Both the position numbers and the translations under genes were made by a program. The notes beneath the pieces are model-generated. The model saw only the letters and a list, made by a program, of their open reading frames with translations. It was not told where the DNA came from and did not search any database. Shown here one piece after another: positions 21,713-33,574 of a DNA stretch of 64,000 nt. Position 1 is the first letter of the stretch. Every line of letters begins with the position of its first letter. Source of the stretch: Torreya grandis (lineage: Eukaryota > Streptophyta > Pinopsida > Cupressales > Taxaceae); the NCBI GenBank assembly GCA_037957365.1, contig JARHVA010002006.1, forward strand, positions 1,277,501-1,341,500, given 5' to 3'.

Positions 21713-22910
21713 TGTAGACATCTAATTCCTAACACTATTTATGTTGAAATTGTCAATCTTACTCGAATTGCACTCAAATGCACATTTTAGGTCAAAATCT
21801 ATAAAACACCCTAAATGGTTTGAACTTGTCATTTATAAGTGCTAATTTAGGTCGAAGTATCCATAAATAGGGAATGTAATTTATGGGCCAGCTAACTTTG
21901 ATCATTTTATTTCAAGTCAAAATGACCATTTTGCCATTTAGTGCTCTGGATCACTCTTTTCTTCTAATTCATTGGTATATGTCATGTACCTTTATTATTT
22001 GGTGTTGGCAACATTCTAAATGGGAATATGGTTCCAACGCATCTAATGTCACCCTCTAATTCTTCTTGAGTCAAATTATGACCCAATAATATGACTTTTT
22101 GACCATTTTGATTAATTGAGGGCCAATTTTCAAATAATTGCACAAATGTTGATTAACCTTGTTTAAGGCTAATTAATCCAAATCAAGAGCTTAAGTGGAT
22201 TTTCCATGAGAGTTGTTGAATAGTTTTTTTTGAAAATTGATTCCTATTATCTGTATCACCTAGTGACATCATCTATGGGGTGGCATCCATCAAGCCATAA
22301 GTGCATAAAATATCAAGATTATGGGTCACCCATGCCTATATAATGCCTCTCATGCCTCTTTAATGCTTATTTATCTTGAGCATATTTATGGATTTAATTC
22401 CAAATATTAAGATTATCCATGGCCACACATCTCAATCTTGAGATGGATGGTCATAGTTGATCCTGACCAATCTCAAAAATCTATAAATAGAGAGGCCATG
22501 AACATCATTTCTAAGCTATTTTGGTGCAAAGTTATTAAGCTCAAATATCTTTAAATCTTGAATATTGCAAAGTTCTAATGCTAAATTGTTTCCATAAAGC
22601 TTCATTGATAGGATAGTTTAGTGATTTACAATCAAGAGCCTAGGTTTTATAGAGTGTTCTTGAGGCATTGGAGGAGCTTACCACCATTGTTGACAAAGAC
22701 AAGGATGCTTGATCAAAGAAGAACATGTTTTTAAGCCACATGGGTATGGTGAATCCATTTAGGAAGGTAATGTGGTGCTTCTTTCTTTCATTTATTTCTT
22801 ATTATCCTTTATAATTTTGATAGGAATAGATAGGCTTGGTTAGTTCTTTATGCATGTTTCATTATTTATGGACTAATGTTTGACTAACTTGCTTTGCAAT
22901 CTTCTCTACA
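21713..22910 (+). repeat. 5' LTR of element B
   Basis: TGTAGACATC...TTCTCTACA, 1198 bp, matching 35981-37183. The TATA box TATAAATA is at 22482-22489, followed by GAGAGGCCATGAACATCA; by analogy with other LTRs transcription would start about 25-35 bp downstream. Its reverse complement matches element A's LTRs, confirming the same family. Confidence 0.9.
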
Positions 22911-22913
22911 TCT

Positions 22914-22936
22914 TGGCATGCCTGGTGTGACTAGAC
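22914..22936 (+). other. Primer-binding site of element B
   Basis: TGGCATGCCTGGTGTGACTA starts 3 nt after the LTR end, the same spacing as in element A. Differences from A's site (CATGCCTGGTGTG against CACACCCAGTGGG) reflect decay. Confidence 0.72.
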
Positions 22937-25018
22937 ACATCTCACACCTAAAAGAGATCCTTTTATAACTTTAAAATATTTATTTACGCTCTTAAAACTT
23001 TTGTAAATTGATTTTCTAACTTTATTTTGCCATTTTTAGTTGCCACATTTTTTACATAGTAACTGACATCGACATAAATACTGATATCATTTACCTAACT
23101 TAACTGATGTCGATCAGTAGAACTGACATCGATTAGATCTCGATTGGTCATAATCGATGTTGGTGGTAATAACCGATGTCGATCATTATGTTTTTTTCAA
23201 AAACATAGACTTGAGACCTCTTTTTTCAAGGATCGTTGTTTCAAACTCAAAAGAACTTCAAAGCTAAAGGACATACTGGCATTTTTGCTATAGGAACAAT
23301 CTTTTGCTTTGATAAAAACATGTTTAAATCACCTCTTGCATGCTTAAAAATGAGTTAAGAAATTTGTTTAGGGTGTATAACAAGGAATTTAGATGTTTTG
23401 GTGAATGTTTTCAAAGTTTTAAAACAAAGACCAAGGGGTCAAATGAACAACACCAAACATTTCATTTGGGTTTAAAATTGAACACACTTGTTAATTCTTG
23501 CTTGCAATAGTTATTTAGTTGGATTTTTTTTGGCAAAAAGAGGAATGTTGAGTGTATGCTCTTCTATTTGTCCCTTATAGGGAACCCTTGGAATCAAAAG
23601 CGCCATTCCTATTGCAAATATCTTAGTCCAAGGCTTAGAAAGAATGTCACCTAAAGTACTCCCCAAAACTTGCCAAAGTTTGGGTGATCTTGAAAATGAC
23701 CCTAAAATATTTCTATTTTATGCTTTCTTTAATTTCATGCAAACTTGTATTGTGAGGGGGATGTCGATACCTCCCTTGAGTTATTGAGGGAAGCTTTGAC
23801 CCAGAGTTTCACCTCCCAACATTGACTTAATTTGAATCCTTTAGAGTTGCAAATGGGACATATCTACATTTGGACATTGCACTACACTAAGCAAACAACA
23901 TGATGTAGTTGTTGTAAAAACGACTAGACCTTTTTACGACTAGCCAATGCTATGGTCACCCAATCTTTATGCTTTTCTTTTTCATCATTTGATGTGAAAG
24001 TCATTGTGCAATTGATTCCCCTAGAATGATCGAAACCTTGCTAGTTTAGTAGACCCCACTTTGCCATACCTTATTAGTTTAGACTTAAGATGTTTATTTT
24101 TTGTCATTAGATTACTTGGTCTTGATTTGTGTTTAAAATTACTTTTTGACTCAATGAACTTAAACAAAACACATTGTCTTCAATTTTTTTGAGCAAGGGA
24201 GGCATTACAATGTCCAAATGGAAAATTCATCATTTCCTTGTTCAAATTGTTATCAAAAGCTTTGTGTCATGTCAACCACTTTGGCACAGTTATGCTACCC
24301 AATTGAGTCTAGATCTTTCACCCACTTTGTTTAAATCCTTCATTTATAATCCACATTTGAAATTAAACCTTTCTAAGTTCTATGGGTTGGTGTGTCAAAG
24401 TGGGTTTGCCCTTTGTGCACTAGGCTTATTTTAACTTGGGTTCAATTTTCTATTTGGAATGAAGGTTGTTTATTAAAGACTCAAAATCACATTATCATCT
24501 TGGTGGACTCAAGTCATCTTGCATATCGCTCACACTTTGATTCTTAGAACATATTTTATCCTACTAGAATCATGTGGCGATGTTGTGCTGCCTATTTGGT
24601 CCTAGATTTATACTTAGTGATTCATGTATGTTTATACATCTTGAGTTACTTAGTTCATTTATTCTTCTTCATAATCCGAAGAGCTTTCATCTAAACTTCT
24701 AGGGTCAAATTGTCAAAGTTGAAGCTAACTTTTGTAGTGTGGGTATATCACAAAGATCTAGGCTTTGGTGTACTAGTTTTCACCTTGGGTCTTTGAGTTA
24801 CCTTACTCTCTTCCAATCTATATGATTTTAACTTTACCAAAGGTTGAGTAAACTCATAAACAAAATATTATAAATTATGTGTGGTTTCAAACCACCCTCC
24901 TTTTATAGTGTCATTGATACCTTGGTTATTTGTTTAAGAGAGAGCCAAAGCATACTTTTATTGGTTACCAAACATTAGTCCATAGTTAGTCAAACATATA
25001 GAACAAATATTTTTAGAC
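22937..25018 (+). other. 5' leader of element B
   Basis: About 2.1 kb of stop-filled sequence lies between PBS and gag, homologous to A's leader in reverse. The only open frame of note (24174-24434) has no counterpart in A and is not supported. The motif cluster at 23059-23190 is listed separately. Confidence 0.7.
23059..23190 (+). repeat. Clustered TAACTGACATCGA / TAACCGATGTCGATCA motifs in element B leader
   Basis: Six copies lie within 130 bp: GTAACTGACATCGAC (23059), ACTGATATCAT (23080), TAACTGATGTCGATCAG (23101), GAACTGACATCGATTAG (23120), TAATCGATGTTGGTGG (23151) and TAACCGATGTCGATCAT (23170). The GATGTCGATC and GACATCGAT forms are mutually complementary, so adjacent copies can pair. 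The cluster is 150-280 bp downstream of the PBS. Confidence 0.8.
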
Positions 25019-27180
25019 ATGACTCAAAGGTTCAATTGTAGTGGGGCCTCTTATGGCTTTAGTGATGAAGATGAGAAATTTTATGATGGTCAAGATAACC
25101 CTATTGTTTTTGATGATATCCCTGCAACAATAGGATTTGAAGATGATTATAATGAATATCAACCCCAAGAAGATAAAGATGAATCCCTTCTTAGATTGAT
25201 AGAATCAAGTGTTATACTACCTTCTAATTTTCCTATAGAATAATTGCATACCTTAGTTAGAGAAGGATAATAATGATGACAAGAGCAAGATTTTGCACAA
25301 ATAGACATACCTTCTTCCTCTAAAAAGGAAAGGAAATACAAATAGTGTCAAAATCCATAAATTCAAATCTTCTAGCTAAGATCTAGATAATGTAGATCAA
25401 CTTATTGTAGACTTAATAGACTCCCTAGTTGCCACTTCAATTCACAATAATGCGTTGAAAAAATAGGAAGATATGGTTGGAAGTACGCAACCAGTATTGG
25501 ATGAGAACATTACCATAGTGGACCAAGGAAATCTAAATGAATAGTTAAACTCACAAGAGACATTACAAGATTTTCCATTTGATACAGAACATACATTTTT
25601 TAATCATTAAGAACCTCTTGTTACTTTACAAACTCAAAAACCCAAACATTCAGTTCGAATTGAGGAAATCCCTTAAGACAATTTGGCTAGTTCTTTTCAA
25701 CCAACCCAAAAATTGGTAAATAAACATAGAATTTTCCCAAATTAGCAAAGTACAAAACAAGCAAATTTAGGGAATGTTTTACAATCTAAGAATTAATGGC
25801 CTATGTTCTCAACTCAAGTAGCAAATCAGAACCAAATCATGGATCAAAAGGTATACGGTCCCTATATACCCACCCAAAATTAGGGGCACATTCCACCCCA
25901 ACAACAATAAAATTAAGGGCACATTCCACCCCAAAAACAACAAAACTAGGGGCACATTCCACCCCAACAATAACAAAACCAGGGGCACATTCCACCCCAA
26001 CAACATCTTATCCAATCCACAAATGCACCAAACATGCAAGACTGTAACTCTATGAATGAAATTGTCCAAAGATTGGAGATGAATAATAGAGTAAAAAAGT
26101 AGAAATTTGATGAGATATGCCCATATCCATTTGACTTATCTATTTTCCAAAACCCCTTTCCACCTCATTTTGAGGCACCCAAATTTGACAAATACAAAGG
26201 GAAAAGAGATCTGCATGAACACATACAAGCATTATTCATCTTGTGTCAAGAGGTTGCTTATAGTAGTGAGTACTTACTATGTCTATTTCCATGAAGTTTA
26301 GTAGGAAAAGCTGTTAATTGGCTACTTAAACTACCCAAGGGATCAGCTATAGATTGGAATGACTTATCATAAAATTTTGTTAACCATTTATCGTATAACA
26401 TAAAACATGAATTAACCATTGTTGACTTATGCAAAGCCAAGTAATGCTTTGGTGAAAGTTTTGCTGCATATCTGCAAAGGTGGAGAATATTGGCAGGCCG
26501 CTTTCAACACAATTTACTAGAAAAACAATTGGCTAATATCTTTGGGCATAATTTGCATCCTAAAGTTGCACATAATCTATGGTTAACTTTGGTAACTCAT
26601 TTGAAGAAATTAATGACAAAGGAGTGCAGATTGAGAAGGCTCTTATTATAAGAGGCCTTGTTAAGATTTTTGTGCAAGGATAAGTGTCTAATCAGAATAA
26701 ATCACCAGCTCCTCAAATAGTTATGCAAGATAAGCCTAAGGGCTTTAAAAAAATAAGAACATGGATAGAAATGGGGTGACAAAAACAAGACATGTACAAA
26801 TGGTACAGGCTATGCCTCCTCCAAATGTACAATTAACTCTCTCAAATCCACTACCTACTTTGCAGAGACAACCTCCATGAAGAATGTTTTGTAACAATTT
26901 TAGAGTCTTTAGCAAGCCAGGATAATTAGTTGAAATAGTGTTACAAAGCACATTGTAGCTAATTTAGTTATATGACTAGTATCAAGGCCATTTCATTAAG
27001 ATCAACCAAAACCAGACTGGTACAAAGAGAATAAATGGTGTAACTTTCATCATGTTTTGGTCACGATGCATATCATTGCATTCAATTGTGGCATATTATT
27101 GAGGACTTTATTGAAAATGGTGAGCTGGAAATTAAGTTGGCCCCTAATCAGGACACAAATCAAGATGTTTGAATCTAAAA
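25019..27180 (+). pseudogene. Element B gag
   Basis: The start is taken at ATG 25019 (MTQRFNCSGASYGFSDEDEK), beginning an acidic open stretch to 25243. A Pro/Gln/Asn-rich region with a 33-bp minisatellite (25877-26008) precedes the capsid-like domain at about 26115-26690: PHFEAPKFDKYKGKRDLHEH, VGKAVNWLLKLPKGSAIDWN, FVNHLSYNIKHELTIVDL, SFAAYLQRWRILAGRFQHNL. A zinc-binding motif follows near 27035-27085 (CNFHHVLGHDAYHC when read across a frameshift), of CX2HX4HX4C type, as in A. The Gag would assemble virus-like particles in the cytoplasm. At least six stops and two frameshifts are present. Confidence 0.83.
25877..26008 (+). repeat. 33-bp minisatellite within element B gag
   Basis: Four tandem copies of a 33-bp unit (AAATTAGGGGCACATTCCAC...) encode an 11-residue repeat KLGAHSTPTTI and close variants, preserving frame. 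Copies start at 25877, 25910, 25943 and 25976. No matching array is seen in element A's gag. Confidence 0.88.
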
Positions 27181-27960
27181 AGACCCTTTTCCTCGACATG
27201 ATCCACCACCACCAAGGAATAATCAAAATGGTCACAATCAAGGATAGAGGTAGAATTAGAACCAACAACAAGGTTAGAATCATAATGAGCATAATCAAGA
27301 TCATAATTCCCACACTAATAATGTGGCTTATAAGAATGTCCCTTATGACTATAATAACACTGTGGGATGCATTTCTGCAACCCATAATGCCACTATTATT
27401 GTAATGACACGTGGCCAATCTCATGTTCCTCACATCATGAGACCCATCATTATAGGGTCAACACCTTCTCGCCCTAGTAATACAATGTCAAGTTTGCATC
27501 ATCATGTTGTTACTTCATTTACATGAGTTACTAATCCTAAACAAAAGTACCATTCTTCTAATTATAAAGTCTCTTCACTGACCTAAAATTGTCACAATAC
27601 TATTAATCACCTGTAGGTCACCATCTAAGGCCCTTTGCCTCAGTCTTCTAATTATAATAACTCCTTGCCACCTCTAGGTTGTGCAGTCATAAATAGATGC
27701 CCTTGAGTTACTATTCAGGGCCCTTCACCCACTTTTTTCCATAAACCCAATGAGAACACTGTGCCAATGGTTCTAAAGTTGACTATTATTCCAACAAAGA
27801 CTAAACTAGTTCAATCCACAGTTCAAAGGCCTTATAGTATAATATATCAATTAGATAAAAACCTTGTGCAAATTTCCATATTAGAACTCTTACAGACATT
27901 TGATGTCCATAGAACCATCTTCAACAAACTTTTGAAAGAGTCTATTATGCCTAATGATAT
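27181..27960 (+). pseudogene. Element B gag-protease spacer
   Basis: The sequence is rich in Asn, Gln, His, Pro and Ser codons with stops. An open segment at 27761-27979 (MPMVLKLTIIPTKTKLVQST, then ISILELLQTFDVHRTIFNKL) leads into the protease. No conserved motif can be named; it corresponds to about 14000-14870 of element A. Reading frames on the opposite strand (27050-27433) are shadows. Confidence 0.6.
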
Positions 27961-28624
27961 AAACCTTGATCAGTTATAGAACCTAGTTGGACATTTGTCC
28001 TCATTTTGGCAAATCACATTTGATCAAAAGGACATGTCCATCTTTGACCCAAACCACAATAACCCACTATACATTGAGATAATAATTATGGATCACAAGA
28101 TCAAGTAGGTTCTTATAGATAATGGTTCAGGGCTGAACATCATATCTCTTAAATTGGTTTGATGATTGGGTTACATGGACAAAGACATTCAACTAGAGAC
28201 TATTACAATCAAGGCTTATGACAACACTGAGAGGGAGTCATCTGGTACAATTTGGTTGCCAGTCATGGTTGGGTCCATTTTTCATCACACATTATTCTAT
28301 ATTGTGGATATTAAGCTTCCTTATAACATACTTCTTGGTCATCCTTGGATCCATGAATTATAGGCAGTTCCATCTATGCTCCACCAATGCCTTAAGTTTC
28401 CCCATGATAGGATTGAGGTTACTATTCCCACTGATCAACAACCATACCAATACTGTAAACATCTTGAAGCAGAGTTTCATAATTATAACTATTGCCCAAG
28501 TTCTAAATTCATTATGAAGAAGAACAAAGCCATCATTTCTCATCCATCTACATATAATTATATAGACTCTGGTGATCTAGCCTCCACCTCGACTAATCCA
28601 TTTTTTGCAACTCTAGCCAAATAG
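27961..28624 (+). pseudogene. Element B aspartic protease
   Basis: The stretch DQKDMSIFDPNHNNPLYIEI, then VLIDNGSGLNIISLKLV, holds the DNGS active site seen in many Tat-lineage proteases. LETITIKAYDNTERES, PYNILLGHPWIHEL and, after a stop, AVPSMLHQCLKFPHDRIEV follow, matching element A at 13347-13960. Unlike A, the active-site triplet is the family form. One stop after KLV and one after IHEL break the frame, and the open segments 28166-28363 and 28376-28624 are in different frames. Confidence 0.86.
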
Positions 28625-29756
28625 GCAATTATTAAAGATGCAGGAATTTTTATGTACAATATAAAGGACATCCTCCATATTGCAAAATTTATAAAATCCC
28701 CTAAAATATTTGGTAAGCCCAAAACTTCCCAGACACCTAATTGACCTGATCAGATTTGGCAACCAAAGAAGAAGTCACCAAAACCTCTTGTGGTTTTTTT
28801 ACTTGCAATTGCACCAAAGAAGGATCGAGAGGCTTTTACCGAGGGAGATTGGTTATATTTTGAAGGCCTTGTGGATTTTTTTCAAAATCCCAAGTATCTT
28901 ATCCCTAACAGGATAATGGATCATCTTGATTATATGGGGAAAGGCCTTGGCCCATAGGCACAAGGAATTTTAGAACCCTTATCAACTGGAGTTGTCAATT
29001 GGAATCATAGTCTTAGATTTAAACCACTAGAGGATGATCTCATGATATTTAATAGTGATTCTTCCAAAGTGACTAGTAACGAGACTCCTAATAGTGACAC
29101 AACATCCCATTATAGCCTTTTTGATGAGCTTGTTGATTCAGATTTGTTTGATTCAAATGCCATATTGACCGTAACATCTATTGGAGCTTCTTGTCCTAAA
29201 GCAAAAACCCATTCTAGTTGTGTTTCCCTTCCTAGAGTAGGACACTATATCTTTACCATTGGTGCCTCCCATCTTGAAGCACCAATGCCTTTGCCTTTGC
29301 CATCCTGAACTCATAAATTGGGATCAACAAAATTTGGTCATATGCCTCGATGAGTTTCAAAATGAAGAATCAATTGTAGAATACATGGGTGTATAAGATG
29401 CATTCCCCATCAGGGATCATAAGTAGGGTTTTGATTTTTCATTAAATTATTCTACCTACTTTGGAGAGCAGGCAAACTTTCTTGGTCATAATAAAGAATA
29501 AACATTGAGATCTTTAGGTGAAAACCTCTTTGAGGCACTTGTTGATCAAGGAAAAAGTAAATAAAAAGACAAGCCTTTGAATGAAAACTTGTTTCAGGCA
29601 CTCCCAGGCAAGAAAGTTTGATCATCCCCTTAGAACATAGAAAGTCCATCTAGCCCAAGTTTCATAGTTAGTACAAGAATCTCTTCAAAACAACATCAAA
29701 TATTTGAGCATCTTGCTCTTGAGTTTCTAGAGGTCTTTGCCAATTGGCCTTTACCT
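28625..29756 (+). pseudogene. Element B protease-RT linker
   Basis: Readable blocks include FTEGDWLYFEGLVDFFQNPK, then LIPNRIMDHLDYMGKGLG (about 28840-28960), DSDLFDSNAILTV (29130-29170), GENLFEALVDQGKSK (about 29520) and FLEVFANWPLPM (about 29730). Each aligns with the linker of element A. Its role is unknown. Stops and one frameshift occur. Confidence 0.68.
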
Positions 29757-30720
29757 ATGAAGGTAGATTTTGATTCTTCATATTATCTAGATCTTTGGGA
29801 GGAACAACAAGAAGATATAGCAAAAAAAGAAGATCATGACCATACATTGCCTACAATTCTAGAAGATGGATCCACACTCCTTATGGAGAGCATAATAGAA
29901 GTGAATTTGGGAACCCATGAGGATCCCAAAAATGTTTATCTTGGAGCTTCCCTTACTGAAGTAGAGAAAGAACATATTATATCCATTCTTAAGGATTATA
30001 TAGACATCTTTTCATGGGCATATTTTGACATGCCAGGCTTGGATCTAGATTTAGTTATGCATCATTTTGTTGTTCACCCTGATGTTAAACCAGTCAAGCA
30101 AAAGTTGAGAAAAATGCATCCACGCATTGCCCTTTTGGTTAAGGCTGAGTTAGAAAAATTTTTAGGAGCTAATTTTATCAGACCATTGGACTACTTTGAA
30201 TGGATTTCTAACATAGTGCTAATAAGTAAAAAGACCCTAGGCATACATGTTTGTATTGATTTTTTTAATATCAATAAAGCATGCCCCAAAGATGATTTTC
30301 CTCTGCCAAACATCGACATAATTATCAACTCAAATGCTAAGTACAAGATGTTATCCTTAATGGATGGATTTTCTAGTTACAATCAGAGCAAGATAGCCCC
30401 TAAGGATCAACATAAGACTGTGTTCACCACTCTGTGGGGGACATTCTACTACCAAGTCATGCCATTTGGTTTAAAGAATGTTGGAGCCACATATCAACAT
30501 GCAATGACTGTCATCTTCCATGACATGATGCATAACATTATCAAGGACTATGTTGATGATATACTAGTAAAATTAAGAACAAGAGCTAGACACCCTAACA
30601 TTTTATGAATAATATTTGAGAGGCTTCGTGCATATAAAGTCCTTTTGAATCGTAAGAAATGTGTCTTTGAAGTCACATTAGGAAAATTTCTAGGGTTCAT
30701 TTTATCATAATGAGGGATTG
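29757..30720 (+). pseudogene. Element B reverse transcriptase
   Basis: This contains the longest open frame in the window (283 codons, 29757-30608). Order: KEDHDHTLPTILEDGSTLLM, then GASLTEVEKEHIISILKDYI, FSWAYFDMPGLDLD, VKQKLRKMHPRIALLVKAEL, IRPLDYFEWISNIVLISKK, NINKACPKDDFPLPNIDIII, KMLSLMDGFSSYNQSKIAPK (motif A Asp), VFTTLWGTFYYQVMPFGLKN and KDYVDDILVK (motif C YVDD). Both catalytic motifs are intact. After a frame change at about 30590 it continues with LRAYKVLLNRKKCVFEVTLG to about 30720. The ATG at 29757 is internal to the polyprotein, not a true start. Confidence 0.92.
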
Positions 30721-31424
30721 AAGTTGACCATAAAAAAGTCACCACTATTATGGAAATGCCTCCACCAAACAATCTTAAATAGTTACGATGCCTACAAGGA
30801 AAGTTCTAGTCTATACACAGGTTCATTTCCCAATTGGCAGATAAATGCCACCCATTTACCCATCTCTTAAAGAAAGGGGTAGAATTTCAATGGGATGAAT
30901 ATTTTTAGATAACATTTGCAAATCTTAAAGCATACTTGGCCAATCCACTGATCTTATGACCTCCAACACAAGGAAAACCATTGCTTCTTTATATATCAGC
31001 CATATAACATGCACTGGGGGCACTTTTGGCTTAGCATGATGATCATGTTAAAGAACACATAATTTATTATTTAAGCCACACATTGGTAGCCTATGAACAT
31101 AGTTATATGCCATTTTGAGAAGTCATGTTTAGCTATGGTGTTCGCCACTCAAAAATTGTGACATAATATGCTAAATAACAAAACTATTGTTATCACCAAA
31201 GTAGATCATCTCAAGTTCCTTTTATCTAAAGCAGTTCTTCAAGGATGCATGGCTCAATGGATTATGCTTCTCAGTGATTTTGATATTGAGTACTAGAATT
31301 AAAAGGCAGTCAAAGGACAAGTTCTTGCGGACCAAATTGTATAAGCTCCTATTACAGCCACTCAATCCCTCAACTTTGACCTTCCAGATGATTCTATCAT
31401 GATAATAGAACAAGAATCATAAGA
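30721..31424 (+). pseudogene. Element B RT connection and Ty3-type RNase H
   Basis: The connection (SQLADKCHPFTHLLKKGVEF, QWDEYF) is followed by RNase H blocks GKPLLLYISA, HALGALLA and IIYYLSHTLVAYEHSYMP, then FDIEY and VKGQVLADQ near 31275-31335 across frameshifts. These match element A's 10850-11300. More than five stops and several frameshifts break it. Confidence 0.78.
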
Positions 31425-31830
31425 ACCTGAATAGTGGACACTCTATTTTGATGGATCCTTCACATATTGAGGGTCTAACATTGGCATCTTATGGATCACA
31501 CCATACGGGGATTTGATCCCCAAAGCATTCCATATACAATTTCAATGTACAAATAATATGGCCAAATATGAAGCATTGGTTATAGGGCTCCGTCTTGTTA
31601 TACAATGGGATATTCAAAGCTTAAAGGTCTATGGAGATTCATAGCTAATCATTAGTTAGATAACTGATCAATATCAAATAAGAGATAATAAGGTTGTTCC
31701 TTATAAGCAAATTTTTGATAACCTTAAAACACATTTTAAATCTCTATAGTTTGAACAAGTTCTATGAGTCAACAACAGATCTATCAATGCCATGGCAATA
31801 ATTAGTTCCATGATTCAAATGCATGACAAT
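31425..31830 (+). pseudogene. Element B second RNase H (Tat-type)
   Basis: WTLYFDGSFTY opens the domain (first Asp kept), followed by YGDLIPKAFHIQFQCTNNMA, KYEALVIGLRLVIQWDIQSL and KVYGDS (third Asp kept). The Glu of the usual NN-x-AEYEA reads Lys, so a catalytic residue is lost. VPYKQIFDNLKTHFKSL and NRSINAMAIISSMI close it. A second RNase H in this position is diagnostic for Tat elements. Element A keeps the Glu but has lost the third Asp: each copy is broken at a different catalytic residue. Confidence 0.86.
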
Positions 31831-31969
31831 GCTAAAGATTATCAGTTCTTGATTGAAAATATTCTTCAATCAACATATATTCTATTAGATTCAGAGAGGA
31901 TATGCACCATTGCTGATCCTAGTCCCTCACCTGAGTTACCATGATACCAAATTTTTATAACTATTTCCA

Positions 31970-33170
31970 TAGCCATGTATTTCCTGCCAACCTTTCCAAC
32001 AACCAAAAAAACTCTTCCTTCATCACTTAAAACATTATATCCTCTTTGGAAACATGCTTTATCAAAAAGGCTATGATAGAATGCTTCTTTGATGTTTATC
32101 TTTGGGAGAATCCAAGCTGGCACTGAAGGAGGTTCATGAAGGAATGTGTGGGGCCCATACCAATGGTGTAGTCCTAGCAAAGAAACTTCTCAGAATAAGA
32201 TATTATTAGGCCAAAATGGTAAAGAAGTGTGTTCCTTGTCAGTAGCATGGAAACCTGATACATGCACCTTCCTTACCATTACAGCTGATTACAACACCAT
32301 GACCGTTCTCAACATGGGGTCTCGATCTCATTGGCAAAATTAACCCAACATCTTTAGATGGCCATAAACACATTTTGACTACAATCAAGTACTTTACCAA
32401 GTGGATTGAGGCCATTCCTCTCACTTATATTACCTAGAAAAAAATATCTAAATTCATTCATTATCATATCATCTATCGATATGGCATCCTAGTCCGTATT
32501 ATATTCGATAATGGTAGATCCTTTATGAACCAAGATGTGAAATCTCTTTGTGTAAAATTCAAGATCAAGCATAAAAAATCCACTCTATATAACCTGCAAG
32601 GCAATGGACAAGTTGAGGCATCAAATAAAACCATTCTAGCCATCTTAAAAAATATTATCAATGCTGGCTGTAATTGGCATTTGCAACTTTTCCTGCCCTC
32701 TAGGCTTATAGAACCAATCATCGCACCCCAACTAGAGCTACTCCATACTCCCTAGTTTTTGGCACTAAGGCTATCATCCTGGTCGAGATTGAGATCCCAT
32801 CATTAAGAATATCATTGGATCACATTGAAGATGATGAAGACTATAGAGCCTCATGGATACAAAAACTAGAACTTCTTGATGGTAAGCATTTTGCTATCCT
32901 AGTAAACTAACAAGCCTATTAGAATAGATTGTGGAGAAGCTACAACAAATGCATTCTCCCTTGAGATTTGAGATTTGTGACTTAGTTTTGAAAGAGAACT
33001 AGAAGAACATGAATGATGAACCTAGAATAAAGGAAAGTTTTAGCCTAATTGGTTAGGACCATATATTGTCACAATGAACTATGGATCAGGAACATATTGA
33101 TTGGATAAACCTAATGGTGAAGAAATTTTAGAGCCCGTGAAAATCATACATCTTAAGAGATTCTATGCAT
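31970..33170 (+). pseudogene. Element B integrase
   Basis: The zinc-binding N-terminus reads ALKEVHEGMCGAHTNGVVLA (32115 on), then KKCVPCQ (about 32225). The core shows LDLIGKINPTSLDGHKHILT (first Asp), KYFTKWIEAIPLTY, IIFDNGRSFMNQDVKSLCVK (second Asp) and GNGQVEASNKTILAILKN (Glu), so all three catalytic acids survive. The C-terminal part includes GPYIVTMNYGSGTYWLDKPN and EILEPVKIIHLKRFYA, ending near 33170. At least five frame breaks make it inactive. Just downstream lies a purine run CTTGGGGGCA (33207), a common feature after Tat integrases. Confidence 0.87.
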
Positions 33171-33574
33171 GAATAAATTTGAACCATTGTCTATAAGACC
33201 CCTAACTTGGGGGCAACATGTGCTGTCATAATTTTATCCCACCCTTTTATCTTACCTTGAACACATTTTATACTACACTGGTCCATTTTTCATGAATTTC
33301 GATAGTAAATGCTTTGAACCCTTGGCACTTTGAACACATTTTTCATCCCATCATAGATTTTTCTCTTTGAGAGGCATAATATTTGTTTTGTCTAAGGCAT
33401 GTTATAAGCTTGAACACTTTTTGTTCCTTGACCAATTATGATCTCGATTATGTTTCATGCACATTATGAACATCTTTAGCAACAGTTCTACAAAGCAGCT
33501 TCAGACAAGTGAACAACCACATCTTCTTAGTTCAATTATTTTCTACTATTTCTTGTTTTATCAAGAACCTCACT

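Noticed and set aside
25809..26069. 86-codon minus frame with a repeated LGWNVPLVLLL-like motif
   Set aside because: It is the reverse reading of the 33-bp minisatellite in B's gag; the plus reading is in frame with gag.
27050..27433. 127-codon minus-strand frame opposite element B gag
   Set aside because: It is antisense to the gag zinc-finger and spacer region, whose plus frames align with element A, and it has no counterpart in A.
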